Assembly (NCBI GenBank): GCA_025210735.1
Contig: JAOARD010000069.1
Location: 62,001-126,000, forward strand
Reading direction: 5' to 3'
Origin: Bacteroidales bacterium
GTDB taxonomy: Bacteria; Bacteroidota; Bacteroidia; Bacteroidales; UBA6680
DNA: 64,000 bases
Below the pieces are notes generated by a model, which saw only the letters and a list, made by a program, of their open reading frames with translations, made no database searches and was not told the DNA's origin. A program made the position numbers and the translations under genes. Positions 7,544 through 16,353 of the stretch are shown piece after piece; position 1 is the stretch's first letter; every line of letters starts with the position of its first letter.

Positions 7544-8476
7544 TTATTTTTCTTTTAATTCACAACTTGTGTAATATCTCTTCTTCTTTAATATAAGCGG
7601 GAAAAACAATGGATATGTAACATATACCACTAATGAAGCTATAGGAGATAATACAATTATTACAGCAAAAAGATAATATTTGAATATCTTAACCCACTTC
7701 TCTCTGATCTTGTCACCCTTTTTTGCTTTCTTAAGAATGATATTAGACCATATATTAAATATTCTTTTGGCTTTTAACTCCATTGAAGCAATATCCGGCA
7801 GATAATCAATAGCTTTAGCTTTCAGCATATTGTTCTGTAGATTGGTAAAGTCATTACTTTTTAGAGCCTCAAGAATTATAGCACCAAATCTTGAACTATC
7901 TTTTATATCTACGTCAGATACACCAGGTTTTGGGAATATTCCCTTTTTAGTTTTTTGTCCGGTAAACATCCAATGTACAATACTACCAACGCTCATAAGG
8001 TTCTGATGTTTGTCTCGCAGAACAATATTTCCAACAAGATTCCCATCTATATCTTTTATAAGCTTTTTTATATCCTCTTGTGCAGCAGCCCACATATTTC
8101 TGCTGCCAATTACAGTAACAATATTCTGTTTAGAGAGCAATTTTTTTCCGTAATCGCTCTTTAAAAAAGATGTTATTGGTATTGCTGGTGACAGGTACCA
8201 GATTGGATATCCTAATATTACAAGATCCCATTTTTTATCAGCATTATTTGCTGGATAATCTAAAGAACATGGTATCCCCTGAACTGATTCTGGCATTACA
8301 TTGAAAAATGACTTTGCAGTCCACGGAAAAGGATATTTCTCTGTTGGCATAATCTCTTCCCAGGTTATATTGCACTCACCGTGCATGTTAGTAACCAGGT
8401 TTTCAAGAATCTGCTTCATCTGACCAGACTGACTGTAGTATACAATAAGAATATCCTTTTTCATATTATTTAGCAT
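7544..8476 (-). CDS. darA: dialkylresorcinol condensing/aromatising enzyme DarA, flavodoxin-like
   Basis: A 310-residue protein beginning with a flavodoxin-like fold: ILIVYYSQSGQMKQI forms the phosphate-binding loop, DLVILGYPIWYLSPA the flavin-contact strand and VTVIGSRNMWAAAQ the last core strand. The C-terminus has one or two hydrophobic segments (about 265-297) followed by lysines, so it probably sits at the inner membrane. This layout matches the DarA family that acts with DarB. It starts at 8476, or possibly at the internal ATG four codons later (8464). It precedes darB by four bases and follows the acyltransferase after a 64-base gap. Confidence 0.82.
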   Translation of the reverse strand: MLNNMKKDILIVYYSQSGQMKQILENLVTNMHGECNITWEEIMPTEKYPFPWTAKSFFNVMPESVQGIPCSLDYPANNADKKWDLVILGYPIWYLSPAIPITSFLKSDYGKKLLSKQNIVTVIGSRNMWAAAQEDIKKLIKDIDGNLVGNIVLRDKHQNLMSVGSIVHWMFTGQKTKKGIFPKPGVSDVDIKDSSRFGAIILEALKSNDFTNLQNNMLKAKAIDYLPDIASMELKAKRIFNIWSNIILKKAKKGDKIREKWVKIFKYYLFAVIIVLSPIASLVVYVTYPLFFPLILKKKRYYTSCELKEK

Positions 8477-8540
8477 TATTATTGTTTAATGCTGGGGGAC
8501 AATAAACAGTTACACGTTTTATAAGATTAATAAATATATT

Positions 8541-9440
8541 TTAATTATTTACTATTTTCTCCCAAAAAGGATAATAATTAAACCACTGAAGAGGATGTCC
8601 TTTAACTACCCTTTCCAGTTCGATAACATAATCATTAACCATATTCTTTATCTCTGCTTTTCTTGTTTTAAGGTTTCCCGGATACTTATATATCTTTGGT
8701 TCAGTTGCAAAAAAGTGGTAGTGCGATGCACTCTCTTTCATTGCAGATACAAATGTTACCGGAACCTTATATTTTGTTGACAGATAAAGCGGTCCTGATG
8801 GGAACAGAGCCTCTTCTCCAAGAAAATCTGCTGGAACGGCATTTGTTCCCGGCAGATATCTGTCGCCATGTATTGCTACAATCTCTTTGTTACTTAATGC
8901 TTCACCAATAGCCTTAAGATGTGAGAAATCGTTCTTAATTGGTATAATCTTCATAGTCTTTTCAGACATAACACCATCAAGAAGTTTTTTTATCTTTTCG
9001 TGCTCTGCATCAAGCATTACAATATGTATTGGCGAATCTATTCTGTCAAGTAACTGGCCTGCTATCTCCCAGTTTCCAACATGCGCTCCAATAAGTACTC
9101 CACCAGTCTTATTTTTTGCCATATTGTGCAGGTGTTGTTCTCCCTCAAATTCAAATGTAAATTTCTTTGAAAAGCCTGCAAGAAGAGCCACTTTATCAAG
9201 CAGTACCTGCCCGAATATATAGTAGTTCTTATATATGCTTACAAAGGTTTTATACTTTGAGTATCCTAAACGGGTTCTGAAATAGTATCGTATACCCTTT
9301 TTATCAGAGAACAGTAGAAAATAAGCTGCTACAAACCTAAGGATAAAGTAAGCTACTTTAATAGGAAAGTGCTTAAGTATAAATATGAATATTGAATATC
9401 CAAGAACTCCACCTTTGGTTTTTCCTGCCCATCTAGCCAT
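8541..9440 (-). CDS. lysophospholipid acyltransferase family protein (LpxL/HtrB-like)
   Basis: A 299-residue membrane-associated acyltransferase. The catalytic H-x4-E motif is His120-Glu125 in GAHVGNWE, and a second conserved block is AIHGDRYLPG. An N-terminal hydrophobic stretch (about 12-45) anchors it in the inner membrane. Family members move acyl chains from ACP to lipid A or to other hydroxyl acceptors. Within this operon, beside the ACP, it is likely to attach the polyene acyl chain to its acceptor, possibly the dialkylresorcinol; this is inference, and a housekeeping lipid A role cannot be excluded. Confidence 0.85.
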   Translation of the reverse strand: MARWAGKTKGGVLGYSIFIFILKHFPIKVAYFILRFVAAYFLLFSDKKGIRYYFRTRLGYSKYKTFVSIYKNYYIFGQVLLDKVALLAGFSKKFTFEFEGEQHLHNMAKNKTGGVLIGAHVGNWEIAGQLLDRIDSPIHIVMLDAEHEKIKKLLDGVMSEKTMKIIPIKNDFSHLKAIGEALSNKEIVAIHGDRYLPGTNAVPADFLGEEALFPSGPLYLSTKYKVPVTFVSAMKESASHYHFFATEPKIYKYPGNLKTRKAEIKNMVNDYVIELERVVKGHPLQWFNYYPFWEKIVNN

Positions 9441-9449
9441 TTATCTATA

Positions 9450-9692
9450 CTAGTTTAGTTGATTATGAATATAGCTGTAGAACTGATCAAGTGTAAGAAC
9501 CTCTTTCATCTCAGAACCTTTAATCTTAAGTCCGAACTCTTTCTCTATAATTACTACTATATCAACAAAATCAAGGCTTTCTATCTCAAGATCATCTTTT
9601 AGCAAAGCATCTCCAACCAGCTGATCCTCCTCTATCTCAAACTCCTCTATCAGGAAATCGTTTACTTTCTCAATAACTTGTTCTTTGGTCAT
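9450..9692 (-). CDS. acyl carrier protein of the pigment cluster
   Basis: An 80-residue acidic four-helix protein. Ser39 in DLEIESLDFVD is the expected site for 4'-phosphopantetheine; the usual DSL is here ESL, a common variant in cluster-specific carriers. It would hold the growing polyene or the DarB substrates. It sits between the KAS II gene (15 bases upstream) and the acyltransferase (9 bases downstream). No phosphopantetheinyl transferase gene is visible in the window, so activation must come from elsewhere. Confidence 0.92.
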   Translation of the reverse strand: MTKEQVIEKVNDFLIEEFEIEEDQLVGDALLKDDLEIESLDFVDIVVIIEKEFGLKIKGSEMKEVLTLDQFYSYIHNQLN

Positions 9693-9707
9693 TTTGTATT
9701 GTGTTTT

Positions 9708-10931
9708 TTAGTTTTTATATCTCTTTACGATAAGTGTAGAATTTGTTCCTCCAAATCCAAATGAGTTTGAAAGGAATGTATCGATATTATGTTCAATTCG
9801 TTTGTTCGGTATATTCAGGTTTTTTGAATATTCATCCGGGTTCTCGAAGTTAATATTTGGCGATATATATCCGTTCTGCATCATTAATGTAGAGTAGATA
9901 ATCTCACTGGCACCCCCCATCCACATCTCGTGTCCGGTTAAACACTTTGTTGATGTAATTGGAGGTCTGAATTCACCAAATACCTTATCAAGAGCTTGTG
10001 CCTCATTCATATCTCCAACAGGAGTAGATGTTGCATGAGCGTTTACATAGTCAATATCTTTTGCTGTAACGTTAGCATCATTAAGAGCTTTCTCAAGCGA
10101 CGATACCGGACCATCTACATTTGGCACTGATATATGATCGCCATTAGAAGAGAAACCATAACCAACAACCTCTGCAATAATGTTAGCCCCGCGTTCAAGT
10201 GCAGATTCTAGACTCTCAATTATTACAGTTGCAGCTCCTCCACTAGGTACAAGTCCGTCTCTGTCTTTGTCAAAAGGTCTGCTGGCCTTGTGCGGATCAC
10301 TCTCTCTTGTTGAGAATGCACTTAATCCGTCAAAACTTCCGGTTGATTCAGGATTTACCTCTTGTGCACCTCCGCATATTATCATTTTCTGTAAACCTTG
10401 CTTTATTAAGAAGTAACCAAGACCTATAGCATGCGATCCGCTTGCACAGGCACCACTTACAGTAAGGTTGATACCTTTAAGCTTAAGTATTACAGACAGG
10501 TTCATTGTAACAGTTGAGTTCATAGACTGAAAGATAGATCCACTACCCAAAAGGGTTGTATCTTTCTTCTCTCGCATCATGTCCATAGCATCAATTACAG
10601 GTACAGCTGAGCTATCGTTTCCGTATAATATACCTACCTCATTTTTCTCAAGATAGTCGTCGTCTATACCAGCATTGGCAAGGGCTTCTTTTGTTGCAAC
10701 AACAGCATATTCTCCCTGTTCAGGTAATCCAACTCGCATACGTCTAGACAGAACTTTTTTAAGATTAGGACGCTCAATAAGACCTGTTAGTGCCGAACGA
10801 AACCCCATCTCTTTTCTTCTTGGATCTATTCCAATTCCAGACTTACCTTCATATAACGATTTATTTACCTCTTCTATATTCGATCCTAAAACCGAATAAA
10901 TCCCCATTCCTGTAATAACAACTCTATTCAT
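9708..10931 (-). CDS. beta-ketoacyl-ACP synthase II (FabF-like)
   Basis: A 407-residue elongating ketosynthase of full family length. The triad is Cys162 in SGACASGSH, His299 in NAHATSTPVGD and His334 in LTGHEMWMGGASE. The segment GDHISVPNVDGP is typical of FabF-like enzymes. It is the first of two elongation-type ketosynthases in the operon and lies between fabG-like and ACP genes, making a compact reductase-synthase-carrier block. Given the setting it is probably dedicated to the pigment rather than to primary fatty-acid synthesis, but the sequence alone does not exclude the latter. Confidence 0.9.
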   Translation of the reverse strand: MNRVVITGMGIYSVLGSNIEEVNKSLYEGKSGIGIDPRRKEMGFRSALTGLIERPNLKKVLSRRMRVGLPEQGEYAVVATKEALANAGIDDDYLEKNEVGILYGNDSSAVPVIDAMDMMREKKDTTLLGSGSIFQSMNSTVTMNLSVILKLKGINLTVSGACASGSHAIGLGYFLIKQGLQKMIICGGAQEVNPESTGSFDGLSAFSTRESDPHKASRPFDKDRDGLVPSGGAATVIIESLESALERGANIIAEVVGYGFSSNGDHISVPNVDGPVSSLEKALNDANVTAKDIDYVNAHATSTPVGDMNEAQALDKVFGEFRPPITSTKCLTGHEMWMGGASEIIYSTLMMQNGYISPNINFENPDEYSKNLNIPNKRIEHNIDTFLSNSFGFGGTNSTLIVKRYKN

Positions 10932-10960
10932 ATTGTCCAGTTTTATTCAGGTTACTAAAA

Positions 10961-11689
10961 TTATGTATAAAGACCACCATTAACAGAGATAACTTCTCCT
11001 GTGATATATGAGGCTCCTTCAGAAGCTAGAAATCCTACAACAGCAGCAACCTCTTCTGGTTTACCAAATCTGTTAGCTGGAATCATTTTCTTAAGCATCT
11101 TCTCGTCAAGATCTTCTGTCATATCGGTTTTAATAAACCCGGGTGCCACGGCATTAACAGTAACCTTCTTTTTAGCAATCTCCTGAGCTAATGCTTTTGT
11201 AGCACCAATAACTCCGGCTTTTGCAGCAGAGTAGTTTGTTTGTCCTGACATACCTTTTAATCCGGATAGTGAAACAACATTAACTATTCTGCCATATTTG
11301 TTCATCAACATATCTGTTGTAAGCTCTCTTGTTACATTAAAGAAAGAGTGAAGGTTTGTGTTAATAACATCATCCCACTCGTCATCTTCCATCATCGGAA
11401 GAATATTATCTTTACGTATTCCGGCATTATTTACGAGAACCTCAATATACTTATCGCTATTTTTCTCTTTCCAGTCAGAAAGGGCTTTTCTTATATTGGT
11501 TCTGTCTGAAACATCAAAAGGTAAAAGTTCTCCGTCAGAACCCAGTTCTTTAACCTCATTTAATGTGTTCTCTGCCTCTGTGGTGTTTGATCTGTAATTT
11601 ATTATTATATAGTAACCCATGGCAGCAAGCTTAAGGCATACAGCCTTACCTATACCACGAGAACCACCTGTAACAAGTGCTATTTTCAT
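10961..11689 (-). CDS. 3-oxoacyl-ACP reductase, FabG-like SDR
   Basis: A 242-residue short-chain dehydrogenase/reductase. It has the NADP(H)-binding TGGSRGIG at residues 7-14, NNAG at 87-90, and the catalytic Ser140, Tyr153 and Lys157 (YSAAK). It reduces 3-oxoacyl-ACP to the 3-hydroxy form, which the dehydratase at 5331-5750 then converts to the enoyl form. The gene starts 143 bases after the lyase stop and is 29 bases from the KAS II gene. No promoter box is obvious in the 143-base gap, but the gap holds an inverted repeat (GAACAGA at 11708-11714 with TCTGTTC at 11730-11736). Confidence 0.92.
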   Translation of the reverse strand: MKIALVTGGSRGIGKAVCLKLAAMGYYIIINYRSNTTEAENTLNEVKELGSDGELLPFDVSDRTNIRKALSDWKEKNSDKYIEVLVNNAGIRKDNILPMMEDDEWDDVINTNLHSFFNVTRELTTDMLMNKYGRIVNVVSLSGLKGMSGQTNYSAAKAGVIGATKALAQEIAKKKVTVNAVAPGFIKTDMTEDLDEKMLKKMIPANRFGKPEEVAAVVGFLASEGASYITGEVISVNGGLYT

Positions 11690-11832
11690 TTTTGTACTTT
11701 CATTATAGAACAGACTGTTATTTTATTTATCTGTTCTTATGTGTTTTATAATAATACAATATTACCTCAATTCTTATCTTTATCTATATAGTGATACTTT
11801 TTACTTTTTTTTGAAATAAAAATATCAATTAA

Positions 11833-13374
11833 TTATAATTCAAAAGCATCATTTGAGTGAAGATATGATATAACACCTTCAATCTCTTTATATTTTATAT
11901 GATCATTCTTGAATACCGGAACAATCTCTCTCAGGTCGTCATAAGTCTTTTTAGACACAGAGCTAAGTTTATCAGATAGATTCAGATAATCAATAGCCTG
12001 AATTATTGTCATAAAGTGTATTGCTACAACCTGAAAAGCATTATCAACAACTTTTCGGGCTAACAGGGCACTATTGGTTCCCATGCTAACTATATCCTGG
12101 TTATCTCCGTTGTTAGGAATACTGTGTACGTACATAGAATTTGATAATGTCTGGCTCTCAGCAGTAGTTGAAGTTGCTGTAAACTGAGCTCCCTGCATTC
12201 CCAGATTCAGACCTAGTGTACCAAGGTTAACAAACGGAGGTAATTTACCATTAAGTTTGTGGTTAAGAAGATAGTTTAACTGACGCTCAGCTAACATAGT
12301 CATTTTAGTAGTAACAATTTTCAGCTTATCCATCTCAAGTGAGATATAATCGCCGTGGAAGTTTCCACCGTGAAATACGTAGTTATCCTCCTTATGAACA
12401 ATAGGGTTATCGCTAACAGAGTTGATCTCATTAAACAGCACACCTTCACAATACTTTAAGGTATCATATACCGGACCAAGTACTTGAGGAACACATCTTA
12501 GCGAATAATACTCCTGTACTTTGTCTTCAAAGACAGATACATCTATCTTGTCTTTATTAAACATTATGTCGGCTCTGTTTCTGATAAGCTTACTGTCTTT
12601 TAACAGATCACGCATCATAGAGGCAACCTTCTGTTGTCCTTTATGGTGCTTCACTCCATTTAATTGTTCAGAAAAATGATCATCAAATGTCTCAACAATC
12701 TCGTTTATCATAGATGATGCCAAAGTTATCCAACCAAATATTCTGTAAGCATAAATCAGATTTACAATACCAATTCCTGACATCACTGAAGTTCCGTTAA
12801 TCAACGAAAGCCCTTCTCTTAAATGCATTTTAAGAGGTTTGATATCAAGTTTTTCAAGCAGACTTTTTGTGTCAACTTTCTCGCCCTTGTAAAAAACTTC
12901 TCCTTCGCCGATTAGATTTAAAGCAAGGTGCGATAATTGAACTAAATCTCCACTTGCACCAACACCACCATGTTCTGGAATATTTGGATAAATATCGTTA
13001 TTTATAAACTCTGCAAGTACGCGTGTAACATCCGGGTGTATCCCTGAAAATCCCTGACTAATTGTATTTAGTCTGGCTACCATTGCTGCTTTTGCTTCAA
13101 TAGGGGGAATAGATGGCCCTGCACCTGATGAGTGACTTCTAATAAGGTTATATTGCAAAGATGCCTGATCCTTTTCGCTTATTTTATATTGCGCCATTGG
13201 ACCAAACCCTGTGTTTATACCATATAGAACTTTATCCTTAGAAAAGTCGTTCAGAAAATTGTAGCTATCGTTAACTTTTTCTGATGTCTCAGTACTAACT
13301 TCAATCTTATCTCCGTTTAGTAATAAACTTTTGAGATCAGCTAAAACTAGCGGGGTTTTACCAATTTTAATCAT
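11833..13374 (-). CDS. aromatic amino acid ammonia-lyase, probable tyrosine ammonia-lyase
   Basis: A 513-residue HAL/PAL/TAL-family enzyme. The MIO prosthetic group forms from Ala140-Ser141-Gly142 in GGVGASGDLVQLSH, and the catalytic Tyr51 is in YGINTGFGPM. His81 in LIRSHSSG occupies the selectivity position that favours tyrosine in characterised flavobacterial TALs, which it closely resembles from memory. TAL converts tyrosine to 4-coumarate, the usual flexirubin starter. The ATG at 13374 is chosen over the longer frame to 13410 because a -7 box lies at 13408-13415, inside that extension. A histidine ammonia-lyase role is less likely, since no hut genes are nearby. Confidence 0.85.
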   Translation of the reverse strand: MIKIGKTPLVLADLKSLLLNGDKIEVSTETSEKVNDSYNFLNDFSKDKVLYGINTGFGPMAQYKISEKDQASLQYNLIRSHSSGAGPSIPPIEAKAAMVARLNTISQGFSGIHPDVTRVLAEFINNDIYPNIPEHGGVGASGDLVQLSHLALNLIGEGEVFYKGEKVDTKSLLEKLDIKPLKMHLREGLSLINGTSVMSGIGIVNLIYAYRIFGWITLASSMINEIVETFDDHFSEQLNGVKHHKGQQKVASMMRDLLKDSKLIRNRADIMFNKDKIDVSVFEDKVQEYYSLRCVPQVLGPVYDTLKYCEGVLFNEINSVSDNPIVHKEDNYVFHGGNFHGDYISLEMDKLKIVTTKMTMLAERQLNYLLNHKLNGKLPPFVNLGTLGLNLGMQGAQFTATSTTAESQTLSNSMYVHSIPNNGDNQDIVSMGTNSALLARKVVDNAFQVVAIHFMTIIQAIDYLNLSDKLSSVSKKTYDDLREIVPVFKNDHIKYKEIEGVISYLHSNDAFEL

Positions 13375-13407
13375 ACTAATATTTTTCAAATGTCTTGTCG
13401 AAAGATG

Positions 13408-13415
13408 CAAACTTA
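13408..13415 (-). promoter_or_regulatory. -7 promoter box for the lyase gene
   Basis: Read on the minus strand this is TAAGTTTG, a perfect match to the Bacteroidota consensus TAnnTTTG. It would give a transcript starting near 13403 with a leader of about 30 bases before the ATG at 13374. A convincing -33 TTTG element was not found at the usual spacing. Confidence 0.55.
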
Positions 13416-13696
13416 ACTAAATATATTCAATATTATTATGTATAGTTCATCAAAAATTATTCAGGTAGTTTCCTGTATCTTTTTTTTAGGATGATTAAAT
13501 TATTTGATACATAAAATCTTACACCAAACAATAATTAAGTAGATATAGAGTTGTTTGTATGAAAGTTTTCTGTAAGGTGTTGTAAATTAGAATTAATCTA
13601 AGTAGAATGATCCTCAAAACATTACCATATATTAACAAATATGTTAGTTTTATCAATAAATGTTTCGGAATAATACTATTCAAATGTTTTTATGGT
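13416..13696. other. intergenic divergent promoter region between lyase and biotin operon
   Basis: No coding frame of credible composition is seen here. It separates two divergent operons and ends at their promoter boxes. It holds a short inverted repeat (TTAGA at 13587-13591 and TCTAA at 13597-13601) too weak to call an operator. No riboswitch-like structure was recognised. Confidence 0.5.
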
Positions 13697-13704
13697 TATG
13701 TTTG
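13697..13704 (+). promoter_or_regulatory. -7 promoter box of the biotin operon
   Basis: TATGTTTG matches TAnnTTTG exactly. It lies 11 bases before the ATG at 13716, so the transcript leader would be very short and the 129-residue frame, not bioB, would be the first gene read. No clear -33 element is present at 19-21 bases upstream. Confidence 0.5.
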
Positions 13705-13715
13705 CCAATTGAGTT

Positions 13716-14105
13716 ATGACAAGAGATATTATACATAATAACGTAACTATATTCAGCAGATGGAGCAGAAAAAGCTATTCACTATTTGCTGCAATAGGTA
13801 AGGTTGTGCATATCGGGCATCTGAAATCTGATATGCTTATTAGTATTGCTGATATTATCTCGGGGCTGATAACATTTACGGAACCACAACAGAAGTCAGA
13901 AGATGATGATTATGACGAAGATGTTGTATCTGAAAATGAACAAATTTCTTTATTAATACAAACCTCTGTTTGTAATGATAGCTCTTGTTCCAGTAGTAGC
14001 TTAAATATCATTTCAGGAAACTCTTTTACCAGACAACAAAAGGTATTAGGGGGTAGTTTTATTCAATTTTTATCACACATTTATTATGACTGTTTCAGAA
14101 CTTAA
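13716..14105 (+). CDS. protein of unknown function leading the biotin operon (129 aa)
   Basis: The N-terminal 50 residues are basic and ordered (IFSRWSRKSYSLFAAIGKVV, then HIGHLKSDM), while the middle is very acidic (DDDYDEDV) and the end is Ser/Cys-rich. No signal peptide or membrane helix is evident, and I do not recognise a family. Its end overlaps the bioB start by 20 bases, and a -7 box sits just before its ATG, so it seems a real first gene of the operon. It could be a small regulator, a partner protein or a translated leader that controls bioB; none of these is shown by the sequence. Confidence 0.5.
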   Translation: MTRDIIHNNVTIFSRWSRKSYSLFAAIGKVVHIGHLKSDMLISIADIISGLITFTEPQQKSEDDDYDEDVVSENEQISLLIQTSVCNDSSCSSSSLNIISGNSFTRQQKVLGGSFIQFLSHIYYDCFRT

Positions 14106-15057
14106 AGGGATGGTTATGCAGGGATATAGCATAACGTTTGAAGAGGCTATGTATTTATGTAATACAAGCAATAAAGAGGAGTTGTTTAAGGCTGCTGGTG
14201 AGATCAGGGATAGATTTAGCGGAGATAAATTTGATACCTGTTCTATAATGAATGCCAGATCGGGTAAGTGTTCTGAGAACTGTAAATGGTGTTCACAGTC
14301 GGCACATCATAACACAGGTGTAACAGAGTACGATATAGTTGATAAAAAAGAGGTGCTTGCTCAGGCTAAACAGAACGATAAATATGGTGTAAACAGGTTC
14401 TCACTTGTAACCAGTGGTAAAGCACTTGATAATGCCAGATTAGAAAAACTTCTTCCGGTTTATGATGAGATAAAACGTGAAACTAATCTGCATATGTGTG
14501 CATCAATGGGATTGTTAAAAAGAGAGCAATTGCAAAAGCTAAAAGACAGAGGTGTAGGACACTATCACTGTAATATTGAGACATCGCCATCGTATTTTGA
14601 TAAACTGTGTACAACCCATACATTTGAACAGAAGGTACAGACAATAAAGTGGGCTCAGGAGGTTGGTCTTAAGGTATGTTCAGGAGGTATTATTGGTATG
14701 GGAGAAACTATGCAACAAAGAGTTGAGATGGCTTTTGAGCTTAAAAAACTTGGTATAAAGTCGATACCTATTAATATACTTAACCCTATTGAGGGAACAC
14801 CACTTGCCGGATCAGATAAGGTAACAGATGAAGAGATACTTACAATAATTGCTGTTTTCAGATTCATTAATCCTGATGCTTACCTTAGATTTGCAGGTGG
14901 ACGTGATCAGATTAAACATATTGAAGATAAGGCTTTAAAAGCAGGAATTAATGCTGCTCTGGTTGGCGATCTTCTTACAACAATAGGGTCTGATGTTAAT
15001 ACAGATTTTAGTAATTTTAAAGAAGCAGGCTTTAATACAAGCAGAGAAAACTTATAA
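14086..15057 (+). CDS. bioB: biotin synthase
   Basis: A 323-residue radical SAM enzyme that inserts sulfur into dethiobiotin. The radical SAM cluster cysteines are Cys62, Cys66 and Cys69 in KCSENCKWCSQS. Further conserved segments are CSIMNARSG, HYHCNIETSP and CSGGIIGMGE, which hold ligands of the second iron-sulfur cluster, and YLRFAGGRDQI near the end. Length is normal for the family. It is followed by bioA after 15 bases. The ATG at 14086 overlaps the preceding small gene; no better start lies downstream before the conserved core. Confidence 0.97.
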   Translation: MTVSELKGMVMQGYSITFEEAMYLCNTSNKEELFKAAGEIRDRFSGDKFDTCSIMNARSGKCSENCKWCSQSAHHNTGVTEYDIVDKKEVLAQAKQNDKYGVNRFSLVTSGKALDNARLEKLLPVYDEIKRETNLHMCASMGLLKREQLQKLKDRGVGHYHCNIETSPSYFDKLCTTHTFEQKVQTIKWAQEVGLKVCSGGIIGMGETMQQRVEMAFELKKLGIKSIPINILNPIEGTPLAGSDKVTDEEILTIIAVFRFINPDAYLRFAGGRDQIKHIEDKALKAGINAALVGDLLTTIGSDVNTDFSNFKEAGFNTSRENL

Positions 15058-15072
15058 CTCTATTTTGCAGTA

Positions 15073-16353
15073 ATGACAACAAAAGAACTATTAGATTTTG
15101 ACCGTAATCATATATGGCATCCGTACACTTCTGCGACTAACCCTTTAGATGTATATCCTGTAGATAGCGCTAAGGGTTGTACAATAAAACTGACTGATGG
15201 CAGAGAGCTGATAGATGGTATGTCGTCATGGTGGTCGGCAATACACGGGTATAATAATCCTGAGATAAATCAGGCTATAAAGGATCAGGTTGATAAGATG
15301 TCGCATATTATGTTTGGTGGTTTAACCCATAGTCCGGCAGTTGAGCTGGCTCAAAAGCTGGTTAAAATAACCCCTGATGGATTGGATAATGTGTTTTTCT
15401 GCGATTCAGGATCGGTATCGGTTGAGGTGGCTATGAAGATGGCATTACAGTATTGCCATGCTTCAGGCAACAAGAGTAAAACTGAATTTCTGACTATTCG
15501 TAACGGATATCACGGCGATACATGGCATGCAATGTCGGTTTGTGATCCTGTTACAGGAATGCACTCACTGTTTAATAACAGGCTTAATATACAGAACTTT
15601 GTTTCGCAACCAAAGGTAAGATATGGTTATGAGTGGGATGATAGTGATTTTGAAGAGATGTTTAAGGCTTTAGAGAATAGGGCGGACAAACTTGCGGCTG
15701 TAATTTTGGAACCTGTTGTTCAGGGAGCCGGAGGAATGTGGTTTTATCACCCTGAATATCTTAGAAAACTATCAAAAGCTTGTAAGGAGTTTAATGTTCT
15801 GCTGATATTTGATGAGATAGCAACAGGGTTTGGACGAACCGGAGAGATGTTTGCAATGAATCATGCCGGAGTTGTACCAGATATTCTGTGTCTTGGAAAA
15901 GCAATTACAGGCGGATATATGAGTTTTGCAGCTACCATGTGTTCAAAGAAAGTTGCTCATGTGATATCATCAGAAGAGCCATATGTATTTATGCATGGAC
16001 CAACATTTATGGGAAACCCACTGGCATGTAGTGCAGCTTGCAAGAGTATTGATATACTAATTGACAGCAACTGGAAAGAGAAGGTAGATAATATAGAAAA
16101 GAATCTTAACCGGATGCTGGATAAAGCACGCAGTTTAGAAGGTGTTAATGATGTGCGGGTTTTGGGGGCTATAGGTGTTATAGAGATGAAAAATCCTGTT
16201 GATATGAAGACTATACAGCCAAAATTTGTTGAAGAGGGTATATGGATTCGTCCGTTTGGAAAGAATGTATATACAATGCCTCCGTATATAATATCAGATA
16301 GTGAACTGGAATTTCTTACAGAGAAAATGATAAAGGTTATTTCTGAGATATGA
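15073..16353 (+). CDS. bioA: adenosylmethionine-8-amino-7-oxononanoate aminotransferase
   Basis: A 426-residue class III PLP aminotransferase. It opens with HIWHPYTS, a substrate-binding signature of BioA, and shows [21 protein letters not shown], the PLP-phosphate contact [13 protein letters not shown] and Lys276 in [10 protein letters not shown] as the Schiff-base lysine. It makes 7,8-diaminononanoate from KAPA with S-adenosylmethionine as amino donor. Its stop overlaps the bioF start by four bases (ATGA at 16350-16353), indicating coupled translation. Confidence 0.97.
   Translation: MTTKELLDFDRNHIWHPYTSATNPLDVYPVDSAKGCTIKLTDGRELIDGMSSWWSAIHGYNNPEINQAIKDQVDKMSHIMFGGLTHSPAVELAQKLVKITPDGLDNVFFCDSGSVSVEVAMKMALQYCHASGNKSKTEFLTIRNGYHGDTWHAMSVCDPVTGMHSLFNNRLNIQNFVSQPKVRYGYEWDDSDFEEMFKALENRADKLAAVILEPVVQGAGGMWFYHPEYLRKLSKACKEFNVLLIFDEIATGFGRTGEMFAMNHAGVVPDILCLGKAITGGYMSFAATMCSKKVAHVISSEEPYVFMHGPTFMGNPLACSAACKSIDILIDSNWKEKVDNIEKNLNRMLDKARSLEGVNDVRVLGAIGVIEMKNPVDMKTIQPKFVEEGIWIRPFGKNVYTMPPYIISDSELEFLTEKMIKVISEI

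Noticed and set aside
11708-11736. Inverted repeat GAACAGA/TCTGTTC as terminator after the lyase
   Set aside because: No T-run follows and the loop is 15 bases; it was left as a note on the gap.
11833-13374. Histidine utilisation gene hutH
   Set aside because: No hutU, hutI or hutG nearby, and the selectivity region resembles tyrosine-type enzymes.
13374-13410. Longer N-terminus for the ammonia-lyase, starting at 13410
   Set aside because: It would contain the -7 box at 13408-13415, and the extension does not look like the family N-terminus.
13587-13601. Inverted repeat TTAGA-N5-TCTAA as a biotin repressor site
   Set aside because: Arms are only five bases in AT-rich DNA, far from the -7 boxes; not distinguishable from chance.
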